Source: Flaviflexus huanghaiensis (GTDB lineage Bacteria; Actinomycetota; Actinomycetes; Actinomycetales; Actinomycetaceae). Taken from it: a stretch of 64,000 nt of DNA. The notes beneath the pieces were generated by a model, which saw only the letters and a program-made list of their open reading frames with translations, made no database searches and was not told the DNA's origin. Where the stretch lies: NCBI RefSeq assembly GCF_014118685.1, contig NZ_JACFAK010000001.1:310001-374000 (forward strand). Reading direction: 5' to 3'. The translations under genes were made by a program, and so were the position numbers. Every line of letters begins with the position of its first letter. Within the stretch, counting starts at the first letter, position 1. This document shows positions 36,670 through 44,732 of this stretch, one piece after another.

Positions 36670-37314
36670 ATGCTGTACGAGAAGGAACGCCAGGACGTTG
36701 TCGACACATGCCTGTTCATGATGAGGGAAAACCTTGTCGTGGGCACGGCTGGAAACGTGTCGATCCGGGTGGGCGACCACGTCATCATCTCGCCGTCGGG
36801 TGTCGACTACGAGACGATGACAGCCGAAGATGTTGTCGTGCACGATATGGCGGGGAACCACGTCGAGGGGCGCCTTAAGCCCTCTTCGGAGCTCCCGCTC
36901 CACATCGCCGTGTACGAAAGCACGGATGCGGTTGCGGTGACCCACAACCATGCGGTGGCCTCGACGGCCCTCGGACTCGTCGTCGACGAGATCCCGACGT
37001 CGCACTACTACTCGGCCATGTTCGGTGGGGTCATCCGCGTCGCGCCGTACGCCGAGTTTGGGACGGACGACTTGGCCGTGAACGTGTCGAAGGCTCTTGA
37101 AGGGCGCACGGGTGCGCTCATGAAGAACCATGGCGCGATCACGATCGGTCCGACTCTCAAGAAGGCTGTCGACCTTCTGCCGATTCTCGAATACGTCTGC
37201 GATATCCAGCTGAAGGCGATGGCGACAGGCGCGCCAATTGCTCTTCTCGGCGAGGAGCAGATCGAGAGCGCCGTGACCGGAATGAAGGACTACGGCAAGC
37301 AGCCAGCTAAGTAG
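36670..37314 (+). CDS. Class II aldolase (fuculose-phosphate aldolase-like)
   Basis: 214 residues, matching L-fuculose-1-phosphate aldolase in length. Zinc ligands H92 and H94 (T-H-N-H) and H154 (K-N-H-G); E74 in P-S-S-E-L-P-L-H-I-A takes the place of the catalytic glutamate in FucA. It would cleave a ketose phosphate to dihydroxyacetone phosphate and an aldehyde, the last step for its operon. A decarboxylase or epimerase role, also known in this family, is less likely because of the glutamate. Followed by a strong terminator. Confidence 0.86.
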   Translation: MLYEKERQDVVDTCLFMMRENLVVGTAGNVSIRVGDHVIISPSGVDYETMTAEDVVVHDMAGNHVEGRLKPSSELPLHIAVYESTDAVAVTHNHAVASTALGLVVDEIPTSHYYSAMFGGVIRVAPYAEFGTDDLAVNVSKALEGRTGALMKNHGAITIGPTLKKAVDLLPILEYVCDIQLKAMATGAPIALLGEEQIESAVTGMKDYGKQPAK

Positions 37315-37325
37315 GGCGAAGTGTC

Positions 37326-37356
37326 AAGGGGAGGCGGGCCGAGCCCGCCTCCCCTT
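37326..37356 (+). terminator. Terminator after the class II aldolase gene
   Basis: 14-bp perfect stem (37326-37339 with 37343-37356), 3-nt loop, ending in TT and a pyrimidine tract; 12 bases after the stop codon. Confidence 0.88.
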
Positions 37357-37404
37357 CTCTCCACTATTCCGCGAGATCGTGCGGAACTAAGCTTGCACGT
37401 TTGA

Positions 37405-37413
37405 TTTATCATG
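37405..37413. promoter_or_regulatory. TTTATCATG element, regulator-site candidate
   Basis: Resembles TTTAACATG found in the control regions at 19902 and 31230, and lies in an A/T-rich patch flanked by CGTTTGAT and ATCGAACG arms (one mismatch), about 120 bases upstream of the kinase at 37528. Confidence 0.4.
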
Positions 37414-37527
37414 ATCGAACGTTTTTCCATCACGTCGAAATGGTAGATTTATCAGTACGGGTTGTTAATACTAAGTCGTAAGGTTGGTTCCCCAGCCGAA
37501 TTCAACGTCGAATTCAGGAGATTCCAG

Positions 37528-39093
37528 ATGAATATCCCCGCCGCCAACGAAGGCCCACTCGTTATCGCAGTCGACTCGTCGACGACGTCATCGAAGGCAA
37601 TCATCGTCGACGTCGAAGGCAATGTCATTGCACTCGGCAAGCGCGAGATTCCGCTCCGCACCCCTCAGCAGGGCTTCGGAGAGCACAACCCCGCCCACTG
37701 GTGGGAGACCACCAACGCCGCAATCGCGGAAGCGATCAACAAGTTGCCGATGGCTGACCGTGGCCGCATTGCCGCCGTCGGGCTGACCCACCAGCGCGAG
37801 ACCTTCGCGCCCTTTACCGAGGATGGTACCCCGCTCCGCAACGGCATCCTCTGGCTCGACATCCGCGCAGCGGACCAGATCAAGCGCTACGGTACGCCCG
37901 AGATTCACCAGCTGTCCGGCAAGCCCGCCGATGTCACGCCGGCGATTTACAAGATGGCGTGGGTCAAGGAGCACGAAGGCGACCTGTGGGCGAAGGCCGA
38001 CAGGGTTGTCAACGTCCACGCCTACCTCGCATTCTGCCTGACTGGTCAGTGGGTTGACTCCGTCGCTGCCGCCGACTCACTCGGCCTGTTCGACATTGAA
38101 AAGCTCGACTACGACGAGTCCCTCATGGAGATTGCAGGCGTCAACCGCAGCCAGATGGCCGAGCTCTACCAGCCGGGCGACATCCTTGGCTACGTCAAGA
38201 AGGAAGTCCGCGAGGGTTGGAACATTTCCCGCGAGATCCCCGTCATTGCCGGTCTCGGCGACGGCCAGGCTGCCGGTGTTGGTGCGGCCGCCGTGACAGA
38301 GGACGTCGCGTACCTCAACATGGGAACCGCCGTGAACGCAGGCGTCACGTCGACGACGTACCAGTTCGACCAGGTCTACCGCACCCTCGCGGGCGGCATC
38401 CCCAATACCTACGTCCTCGAAGTCCTTCAGTCTTCAGGCGCGTTCCTCACGACATGGTTCCGCCGCGTCTTCGGCAACCCGGAACTCAGGGGTGGCCCTG
38501 ACCCGGAGCTCGAGGCGCTCGCGGCAGCCCGCACCCCCGGATCCGGTGGTCTTGTCACCCTGCCGTACTGGAACGCTGTTCAGTCCCCGTATTGGGAGCC
38601 GATCGCCCGTGGCGCTGTCGTCGGATGGCGTGGCACCCACGGCCCCGGTTCGATGTACCGTTCGCTTCTCGAGGCGATCTCGATGGAGATGGCACGCTCG
38701 CTGACCGCCATGGAAGAGTCGACGGGAACGAAGCTCACGACGGTTCGCGCGATGGGTGGCGGCGTCCGCTCGAAGCTCTGGCGCCAGATCATGACGGACG
38801 CGATTGGCCTGCCGATCACAGCCTGCAAGGAGGACGAGATCTCCGCGCTGGGTGCGGGTGTCGTAGCGATGGCTTCGACCGGTGTCTTTGGAGACAAGGA
38901 GATCGCGACCGCAGCTCAGCACATGGCGCAGTTCACGGACGAGACCGAGCCGAACCAGGAGAATCACGAAATCTACCAGGAGCTCGGCGAAATCCAGGGG
39001 CGTCTCTACGCAGACCTCAAGGAGACGAACGACATGCTTCACGAGTTCGCCCGCAAGCACCCCGACGCCGAAGTGTCGAACGAAGAAGAATAA
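37528..39093 (+). CDS. FGGY-family carbohydrate kinase, paired with second GpsA-like enzyme
   Basis: 521 residues from ATG 37528. ATPase motif I-A-V-D-S-S-T-T-S-S-K-A-I-I-V, substrate strand L-T-H-Q-R-E-T-F, C-terminal R-A-M-G-G-G-V-R-S. Paralogue of the kinase at 28502-30004, also followed by a GpsA-like gene. The start is set by AGGAG seven bases upstream; the frame extends 22 codons further up without a ribosome site. It begins an operon of kinase, GpsA-like and zinc dehydrogenase ended by the hairpin at 41201. Confidence 0.86.
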   Translation: MNIPAANEGPLVIAVDSSTTSSKAIIVDVEGNVIALGKREIPLRTPQQGFGEHNPAHWWETTNAAIAEAINKLPMADRGRIAAVGLTHQRETFAPFTEDGTPLRNGILWLDIRAADQIKRYGTPEIHQLSGKPADVTPAIYKMAWVKEHEGDLWAKADRVVNVHAYLAFCLTGQWVDSVAAADSLGLFDIEKLDYDESLMEIAGVNRSQMAELYQPGDILGYVKKEVREGWNISREIPVIAGLGDGQAAGVGAAAVTEDVAYLNMGTAVNAGVTSTTYQFDQVYRTLAGGIPNTYVLEVLQSSGAFLTTWFRRVFGNPELRGGPDPELEALAAARTPGSGGLVTLPYWNAVQSPYWEPIARGAVVGWRGTHGPGSMYRSLLEAISMEMARSLTAMEESTGTKLTTVRAMGGGVRSKLWRQIMTDAIGLPITACKEDEISALGAGVVAMASTGVFGDKEIATAAQHMAQFTDETEPNQENHEIYQELGEIQGRLYADLKETNDMLHEFARKHPDAEVSNEEE

Positions 39094-39108
39094 GGGAGAG
39101 ATACGGTT

Positions 39109-40155
39109 ATGCCATCAATTGCAATCCTCGGCGCCGGTGCCATGGGTTCGGGCCTTGCCAACGCGCTCGTTCGCGCGAACTGGGACGTGAACCTGTGGGG
39201 AACCTGGCTCGATGATCACCTGATTGACGCGATCGAAGCGGGAACACCCCATCCCCGCATCGACACGGTCATCTCTGACAAGGTCAACACATTCCGTTCA
39301 GCCGAACTCGCTGAGGCGATGAAAGGGGTCGACGTCGTCGCCCTCTCGGTCGCATCGGTCGGCGTGCCGAAGGTTGTGGAGATGGCACTCGACGGAATCT
39401 CGAAGGCCGACGCGCTGTGGCTGACAACGAAGGGCTTCCTGCCCACCGATGACGGCAGGATCCAGCTCCTGCCCGACGGCATCCGCCGCATTGCAGACGA
39501 GGCCGGCGTGGCGATCCCGCCGATCGTGGCCGTCGCCGGCCCCGTCAAAGCCAACGAGTGTGCAGCCGACGAGCCGACGGCGACAATCTTCGGTTGCCGA
39601 GATTACGACGTCGCACTGAAGTACGCCCGGGAGGCCCGGTCGAATCACTACTGTATCGAGCCTTCGAACGACGAGGTCGGTGTCGAAGTCTGCGCCCCGA
39701 TGAAGAACGTCTATGCCATCATGCTCGGCATCGCCGACGGCCTCGAAGAGATGACGGGACATCCCCACCACAACCTCAAGGCGGCGACCTTCGCTCAGGC
39801 TGTCCGCGAGATGTCCATCCTCTCCCAGAAGCTCGGCGCCGATGCGGCGACAGCCTATGGCCTGCCGGGTGTCGGCGACCTTGAGGTGACCGGACTATCC
39901 GGTCGCAACAAGGTTTACGGCGTCCGCCTGGGCCGTGGTGAGGGCGCGAAGGCTGCCATGAAGACGATGGAGGAGCTCGAGCAGACCGTCGAGGGAATCA
40001 ACGCGATTCCGCTGGCAATCGATCTCGTCGAGCAGCGCGCTGCTGACGTCAAGGACCAGATGCCGCTCCTGTATGCGGCACGGACTATCGTCTACGACGA
40101 TGATCCGGACTACGCCAATATCGTGGCCAGGGCGGTTTTGCCGCCCATGCCGTAA
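39109..40155 (+). CDS. GpsA-like dehydrogenase with altered substrate motif
   Basis: 348 residues. Rossmann motif A-I-L-G-A-G-A-M-G-S-G-L-A; the catalytic lysine region M-K-N-V-Y-A-I-M-L-G-I-A-D-G and the C-terminal G-L-P-G-V-G-D-L-E-V-T-G-x-S-G-R-N match GpsA. However, the substrate stretch reads V-A-G-P-V-K-A-N-E where GpsA and the enzyme at 30009 have G-P-S-F/I-A. This points to a substrate other than dihydroxyacetone phosphate, plausibly a longer ketose phosphate. The start ATG lies 15 bases after the kinase stop. Confidence 0.82.
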   Translation: MPSIAILGAGAMGSGLANALVRANWDVNLWGTWLDDHLIDAIEAGTPHPRIDTVISDKVNTFRSAELAEAMKGVDVVALSVASVGVPKVVEMALDGISKADALWLTTKGFLPTDDGRIQLLPDGIRRIADEAGVAIPPIVAVAGPVKANECAADEPTATIFGCRDYDVALKYAREARSNHYCIEPSNDEVGVEVCAPMKNVYAIMLGIADGLEEMTGHPHHNLKAATFAQAVREMSILSQKLGADAATAYGLPGVGDLEVTGLSGRNKVYGVRLGRGEGAKAAMKTMEELEQTVEGINAIPLAIDLVEQRAADVKDQMPLLYAARTIVYDDDPDYANIVARAVLPPMP

Positions 40156-40163
40156 GGAGAAAC

Positions 40164-41198
40164 ATGCGCGCATACATGTTCTATGGTCCAGGCGACCTTC
40201 GCCTGGAAGAGATTGAACCCGGTATACCGGGTCCTGGGGAGATCGCAGTCGAGGTGAAGGCCGCAGCCACCTGCGGCACCGACCTCAAGTCGTATCGACG
40301 CGGCCACCCAACCCTGTTCCCGACGCTCCCGGCACGGTTTGGGCACGAGTTCGCCGGTGTCGTGACCGAGGTGGGGGAGGGCGTGACGCGCTTCGCTGTC
40401 GGCGACCGCGTCGTCGCGGCCAACACCGCGCCGTGTGGATCCTGCTGGGCGTGCCAAATCGGGCGGGAGTCGCTGTGCGAGAACCTCGAATACCTCAACG
40501 GTGCTTTCGCGGAGCAGATTATCGTTCCGAAGGCGATCGTCGAGCGGAACACCTACACGATCCCCGACACACTCTCCTTCGAGGCCGCGGCACCGCTCGA
40601 GCCCCTGTCAACCGTTGTGCATGGCATGGCGGAATCCGGAATCGCGCTCGGTGACACGGTTATCGTCAACGGCGCCGGCCCGATCGGACAGATGTTCATC
40701 AAGCTCGCGCAGCTACGCGGAGCAAGCGTCATTGCTGCCGATCGTTCGCCCGGACGCCTCGCACAGGCGGAAGAGGCGGGTGCTCGGACCGTCGATCTCA
40801 CCGGACTCGAGACGCCGCAGGATTGCGCGGACAAGATTATCGCGCTCACCCCCGGTGGCCGCGGCGCCGATGTCGCCATCGAGGCTGTCGGACTGCCGCA
40901 GGTGTGGGAGCAGACCGTTCTCTGCCTGCGCCCGGGGGGAACTGCCGTCCTATTCGGAGGGACACCGAAGAATGCGCCGTTCTCCGTCAACTCGTCCGAC
41001 ATGCACTACAAGGAGTACACGCTCAAGGGCGTGTACCATCACCAGCCCCGGTACGTGAAGATCGCCGTCGAGTTGCTCTCCACCGGCAAGTTCGATGGAA
41101 TGTCGCTCTGTACTGAGGTTCGGCCGCTCGAAGCCCTCGTCGAGTCCCTCGAGGACATGGCAGCGGGCCGCGGGTCGAAATACATCCTTCGGCCGTGA
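40164..41198 (+). CDS. Zinc-dependent alcohol/polyol dehydrogenase
   Basis: 344 residues. Catalytic zinc C in A-T-C-G-T-D-L-K and H-E in F-G-H-E-F-A-G; structural cysteines in the loop A-P-C-G-S-C-W-A-C-Q-I-G-R-E-S-L-C; nucleotide fold V-N-G-A-G-P-I-G-Q-M. It is less similar to the other zinc dehydrogenases of the window than those at 16333 and 32985 are to each other. It is the third gene of the kinase/GpsA-like operon, suggesting that oxidation may happen at two stages of the pathway. Ends at a very strong hairpin. Confidence 0.88.
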   Translation: MRAYMFYGPGDLRLEEIEPGIPGPGEIAVEVKAAATCGTDLKSYRRGHPTLFPTLPARFGHEFAGVVTEVGEGVTRFAVGDRVVAANTAPCGSCWACQIGRESLCENLEYLNGAFAEQIIVPKAIVERNTYTIPDTLSFEAAAPLEPLSTVVHGMAESGIALGDTVIVNGAGPIGQMFIKLAQLRGASVIAADRSPGRLAQAEEAGARTVDLTGLETPQDCADKIIALTPGGRGADVAIEAVGLPQVWEQTVLCLRPGGTAVLFGGTPKNAPFSVNSSDMHYKEYTLKGVYHHQPRYVKIAVELLSTGKFDGMSLCTEVRPLEALVESLEDMAAGRGSKYILRP

Positions 41199-41200
41199 CC

Positions 41201-41240
41201 ACGTGCAGTGCCGGGAGCTGAGGCTCCCGGCACTGCACGT
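41201..41240 (+). terminator. Terminator after the third zinc dehydrogenase
   Basis: 18-bp perfect stem (41201-41218 with 41223-41240), 4-nt loop, followed by TT. Starts two bases after the stop codon. Confidence 0.9.
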
Positions 41241-41301
41241 TTCGCCATCTTAGGAAAACAGCAGTTACTGTCGTAGAAGAGACAAACGAGGGAGGTTCAA
41301 C

Positions 41302-42090
41302 GTGGCGCAGCTCAGCAAGAACGAGCGGCAGCAGCTACTTGCCGAATATGTGCTAAACGCCGGAACGGCGCGAGTGGAGGACATCCTCAAGCTCGTCGAC
41401 GCATCGCCGATGACGATCTATCGGGACCTGTCCGAGCTTGAAGAAGACCGCGTCATCGTCCGCTCGCGTGGTGAGGTCAGCGCCGTTGCAACCTCTCTGT
41501 CCGAAACGTCGATGAAGTATCGGCTCACCCAGGAGGAGGATGAGAAGGCCTCTCTCGCTGCTCAGTTCGCCAACCTCATCACGCGGGGCACGTCCCTTCT
41601 CTTCGATGACTCGTCCACGGTGTACTCGATCCTCAAGGCCTACACCCACATCGGCGGCCTCACGATCATTACGAACAACTGGTCGATTATTTCGCTCGCG
41701 GGTTCGGTTCCCGACTGGGAGCTCATTACTCTCGGCGGCCGCTACGATCGTCACCTCGACGCTAACTACGGTCCTGCCGGAATCGACATGCTCAAGAGGG
41801 TGAGAGCCGATCACGCGATTATCTCCGCCGCCGCAGTCAACGATGGCGTGGTCTACCATCCGTACGACGCAGTTGCGGAATACAAGTCGCTGATGATCGC
41901 GGCAGCGAGCCAGTCACACCTCGCCGTCACACACTCGAAGTTCGAGCGCACCGCGCTCCATCGAGTCGCTGACACGGCCGACTTCGACGCTGTTGTCGTC
42001 GACTCGGGAACGAGTGAGGAGATCATCGCGTCACTTCGTGAGCGCGGTGCGACCGTCAAGGTTGGACCGCCGGTCTCGGCCGCCGGCTGA
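41302..42090 (+). CDS. DeoR-family transcriptional regulator
   Basis: 262 residues. Winged helix with D-A-S-P-M-T-I-Y-R-D-L-S-E-L-E (about 34-48), then the sugar-phosphate sensor fold with L-L-F-D-D-S-S-T-V and T-N-N. GTG start with GGGAGG six bases upstream. Paralogue of the regulator at 23897, so the two halves of the forward-strand island each have their own DeoR protein. Candidate targets are the A/T-rich inverted repeats upstream of 20328, 31390 and 37528. Confidence 0.9.
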   Translation: MAQLSKNERQQLLAEYVLNAGTARVEDILKLVDASPMTIYRDLSELEEDRVIVRSRGEVSAVATSLSETSMKYRLTQEEDEKASLAAQFANLITRGTSLLFDDSSTVYSILKAYTHIGGLTIITNNWSIISLAGSVPDWELITLGGRYDRHLDANYGPAGIDMLKRVRADHAIISAAAVNDGVVYHPYDAVAEYKSLMIAAASQSHLAVTHSKFERTALHRVADTADFDAVVVDSGTSEEIIASLRERGATVKVGPPVSAAG

Positions 42091-42134
42091 CACCGAGACG
42101 TGAGCTCTCGTGCGACGCGAGCTCACGTCACGCA

Positions 42135-42168
42135 TGAAGGGTGGTGCCCCGCGGGGCACCACCCTTCA
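42135..42168. terminator. Bidirectional terminator, 34-bp perfect palindrome
   Basis: Sixteen-base arms meet at a GC centre, forming a fully self-complementary 34-bp sequence between the convergent DeoR and transaldolase genes. A second weaker hairpin (GTGAGCT / AGCTCAC) lies just upstream. Confidence 0.85.
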
Positions 42169-42189
42169 CTGCTCTGAGGGGTTCGACGG

Positions 42190-43503
42190 TCAGGATGCGC
42201 CGTCAGCCGCCTTCATGAAGCGGCGCTGGTATGACACGACCTGGTTCGTTGAGGTGAAGCGTGCCAGGTACTGCGGTTCAGTCGTGATGACGATCCGGCC
42301 TGCCATGTCTTCGAACTCAGGTTCTGTGAGGAGCCGGTCGATCTCGGGGTACATATCCGGGCCCTCCATCGAACAGATGATGAGTCGGGTGTCCGGCAGG
42401 TTCGCCTGGCGTAGAGCTCGCAGGTTGTGACGCACGTTATCCAGCCCGTCGGCGGGCTCGCCGTCCCTGCCGCCGCGGTGACGCTGAACGTCATTCGCCT
42501 TCGCAAGGACATCCTTCTCGCTCACGTTCTCGGAGCCAGCGGGCAGGTAGTCGTTTGCGATGAGGTAGCTACGTAGCTCATCGACCACGTGTGCCTCACC
42601 GGAGCTCTCATAGGCTGCGAGCAGGTTCGTGATCCGTTCGCTCTGCAACTTCCTGTGACGGATGAAAGAGTTGATGAAGGCAGGCCGCGCCTGTAGCGCC
42701 AACTGCGCCTGGTACGGCTCAAACATGAGCGTAAAGTTCACGCGGAACCCGTGCTCATGCAGTTTGAGAGCGAGACGGTGGCCTCGCAGCATGTCGGCGG
42801 TTGAACCCTTATCGTAGGCGACATCGAGCTGTCCATTGCCTGTCAGTAGCTGCCTGTAGTTGTCGGCGGTGACCGGACCGGTGTGAGGCACCTTAATGAC
42901 GACGCGCCACGGAGAGAGGATCTCGCGGAACCGCTCGGCCTCCTCGAGAATCTCATCGAAATTCGGGTTAAATGGGTTGTTGAGCTCAACGGAAATGTCA
43001 CATCCGGGGCCAAGGACATCGCCAAGCGCGGTCATGACCTCATCGCGATCCTTGTACTTGTTGCCAACATTTGCCTCGGGATTGTTGAGGAAAAGGTCGT
43101 AGATGATGCCCGGGTTGCAGGTGAGGTTAGCGATAAATGGGGCGATCGGTTCCACCTCGTACGGGTTCGCAGAGTCCGCCGAGTACAGCGTCTTCGTCGG
43201 CCGCTTCGCGCCGTTCGTATCGCGGGAAATGTCGCGCTCGAGGTCGACAATGAGAGTGTCACCGGCCAGGCGCATCACCCTGCGGAACCCCGCGGGCGTC
43301 TCACCCGACGGTGTCTTGAAATACGCAACGACCTTCTGCAACTCATCACCGACGCCGAGGTTCTTCACCCGGCGGGACAGCAGGTCGAACGTCCCATAAT
43401 CAATAGAGGTGTTGAGAACCCTCTGGACATCGTCAACCTGGTCGGTCTGGGCAGCCAAACCAAGATCCTTGACTGCGAGGCTGACAGCGGAATATGTGCT
43501 CAT
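42190..43503 (-). CDS. Divergent transaldolase-family protein
   Basis: 437 residues from ATG 43503 (AAAGGAG five bases upstream). The Schiff-base lysine is K204 in V-V-I-K-V-P-H-T-G. The transaldolase strand A-N-L-T-C-N-P-G-I-I is at ~125-134, and the V-N-F-T-L-M-F strand at ~255-261. It is longer than classic transaldolase or fructose-6-phosphate aldolase, with an extra N-terminal segment of ~100 residues. It would move a dihydroxyacetone unit between sugar phosphates, useful for erythrose 4-phosphate generated in this island. Monocistronic, with its own palindromic site upstream. Confidence 0.8.
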   Translation of the reverse strand: MSTYSAVSLAVKDLGLAAQTDQVDDVQRVLNTSIDYGTFDLLSRRVKNLGVGDELQKVVAYFKTPSGETPAGFRRVMRLAGDTLIVDLERDISRDTNGAKRPTKTLYSADSANPYEVEPIAPFIANLTCNPGIIYDLFLNNPEANVGNKYKDRDEVMTALGDVLGPGCDISVELNNPFNPNFDEILEEAERFREILSPWRVVIKVPHTGPVTADNYRQLLTGNGQLDVAYDKGSTADMLRGHRLALKLHEHGFRVNFTLMFEPYQAQLALQARPAFINSFIRHRKLQSERITNLLAAYESSGEAHVVDELRSYLIANDYLPAGSENVSEKDVLAKANDVQRHRGGRDGEPADGLDNVRHNLRALRQANLPDTRLIICSMEGPDMYPEIDRLLTEPEFEDMAGRIVITTEPQYLARFTSTNQVVSYQRRFMKAADGAS

Positions 43504-43550
43504 AGCAGCTCCTTTACTACTCGACACCAGTCTACCAGGCGCAGATAGAC

Positions 43551-43562
43551 ATGTATATACAT
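43551..43562. promoter_or_regulatory. Palindrome ATGTATATACAT upstream of transaldolase gene
   Basis: Perfect 12-bp palindrome, 48 bases upstream of the start codon on the reverse strand and distinctly A/T-rich against its surroundings. Candidate operator or part of the promoter. Confidence 0.45.
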
Positions 43563-43639
43563 CTTGAGTTTTGTGTGACGGTCGAGCCCTTTCACGCGGG
43601 GGAGAGAAGCATGCGACAAGGCCCCGGCCAACACAAAAG

Positions 43640-43669
43640 GGACGTGCCCGGCGGGAGCCGGGCACGTCC
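43640..43669 (-). terminator. Terminator after dhaK
   Basis: 13-bp perfect stem (43640-43652 with 43657-43669), 4-nt loop; on the reverse strand the stem is followed by CTTTTGT, giving a U-tract. Ends the dhaL-dhaK transcript. Confidence 0.87.
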
Positions 43670-43683
43670 ATCAGAGCACTGGA

Positions 43684-44679
43684 TCAGAAGGTGCGGATTG
43701 CGATCTCGGCCGGTTCGAGGAGGAGCTCCTTCAGCTCGTCGTCAACTCGGCAGAGGGTAAGCGAGACGCCTGCCATTTCCAGCGATGTGCAGTACTCACC
43801 GACGTAGGAACGCCAGACCTTGATGCCCTTCTCCTCGAGCTTGCGATGTGCGATGCCGTACATGAGGTACTGCTCGGAGATCGGGGTGCCGCCCAGGCCG
43901 TTGATCATGAGCGCAACCTCGTCGCCGGACTCGTACGGAAGGTCGGTCACGACTGCGCCGAGAAGCTCGTCAACGATCTCGTCGGCTGACTGCATCTTGT
44001 CGCGGCGGCGGCCGGGCTCACCGTGGATACCGACACCGACCTCCATCTCGTCGTCGGCGAGGGTGAAGATCGGCTCGCCCTTCGCGGGCGGCGTCGTGCC
44101 GGATAGGGCGATGCCCATCGTGCGGATAACGCCGTTGACCTTCTCGGCCATGGCCTTGACTTCCTCGAGCGAGGCGCCCTTCTCGGCGAGTGCGCCAGCT
44201 GCCTTCATGACAAAGAAGTTGCCTGCGACGCCGCGGCGGCCCACGGTGTACGTAGAGTCCTGGACAGCTACGTCATCGTTGACGTAGGCGATCTCGATCT
44301 TCATGTCCTCGGCCTCGAGGGCTTCCTTCGCCATCTCCCACGCCATCCGGTCACCCGTGTAGTTGTTGACGAGGAAGAGAATGCCCTTATCACTGTTGAG
44401 CAGCTTGGCGGACTCGTAAACATAGTCCATTGGCGGGGCCGCGAAAACGTCGCCCGGGCACGCACCGGTCAGCATGCCGGGGCCCACCGTCATGACGTGT
44501 GCGGGCTCGTGACCAGAACCAGAGCCCTGGATAATCGTCACTCGGTCGTTGTTCGGGGCATCCGCCCGCATGATGAGGTTGTACTCGGGGACGTACTTGA
44601 GGGAGTCAGGATTCGCACGGGCAACTCCATCGAGCATTTCCGGCACGAAGTTCTTCGGGTTGTTCATAAATTTCTTCAT
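43684..44679 (-). CDS. dhaK: Dihydroxyacetone-kinase-type subunit DhaK
   Basis: 331 residues from ATG 44679 (GAGGAGAACC upstream). The substrate pocket has the histidine H219 in V-G-V-G-I-H-G-E-P-G-R-R that binds the ketone covalently, plus G-S-G-S-G-H-E-P-A-H at ~52-61. Together with DhaL it phosphorylates a short ketose such as dihydroxyacetone or a tetrulose. Classical DhaKL uses the PTS protein DhaM as phosphate donor; no dhaM or PTS gene is in the window, so the donor may be ATP bound to DhaL or a distant DhaM. Confidence 0.92.
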   Translation of the reverse strand: MKKFMNNPKNFVPEMLDGVARANPDSLKYVPEYNLIMRADAPNNDRVTIIQGSGSGHEPAHVMTVGPGMLTGACPGDVFAAPPMDYVYESAKLLNSDKGILFLVNNYTGDRMAWEMAKEALEAEDMKIEIAYVNDDVAVQDSTYTVGRRGVAGNFFVMKAAGALAEKGASLEEVKAMAEKVNGVIRTMGIALSGTTPPAKGEPIFTLADDEMEVGVGIHGEPGRRRDKMQSADEIVDELLGAVVTDLPYESGDEVALMINGLGGTPISEQYLMYGIAHRKLEEKGIKVWRSYVGEYCTSLEMAGVSLTLCRVDDELKELLLEPAEIAIRTF

Positions 44680-44732
44680 TGGTTCTCCTCTGAGCACTAT
44701 CGCTGCGCAGTTCGCACAGCGGGATTCGGTGG

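Noticed and set aside
36670-37314. Reading this gene as a second ribulose-phosphate 4-epimerase
   Set aside because: It has the glutamate E74 at the FucA catalytic position and the FucA length, unlike AraD at 27786 with S-S-D-T.
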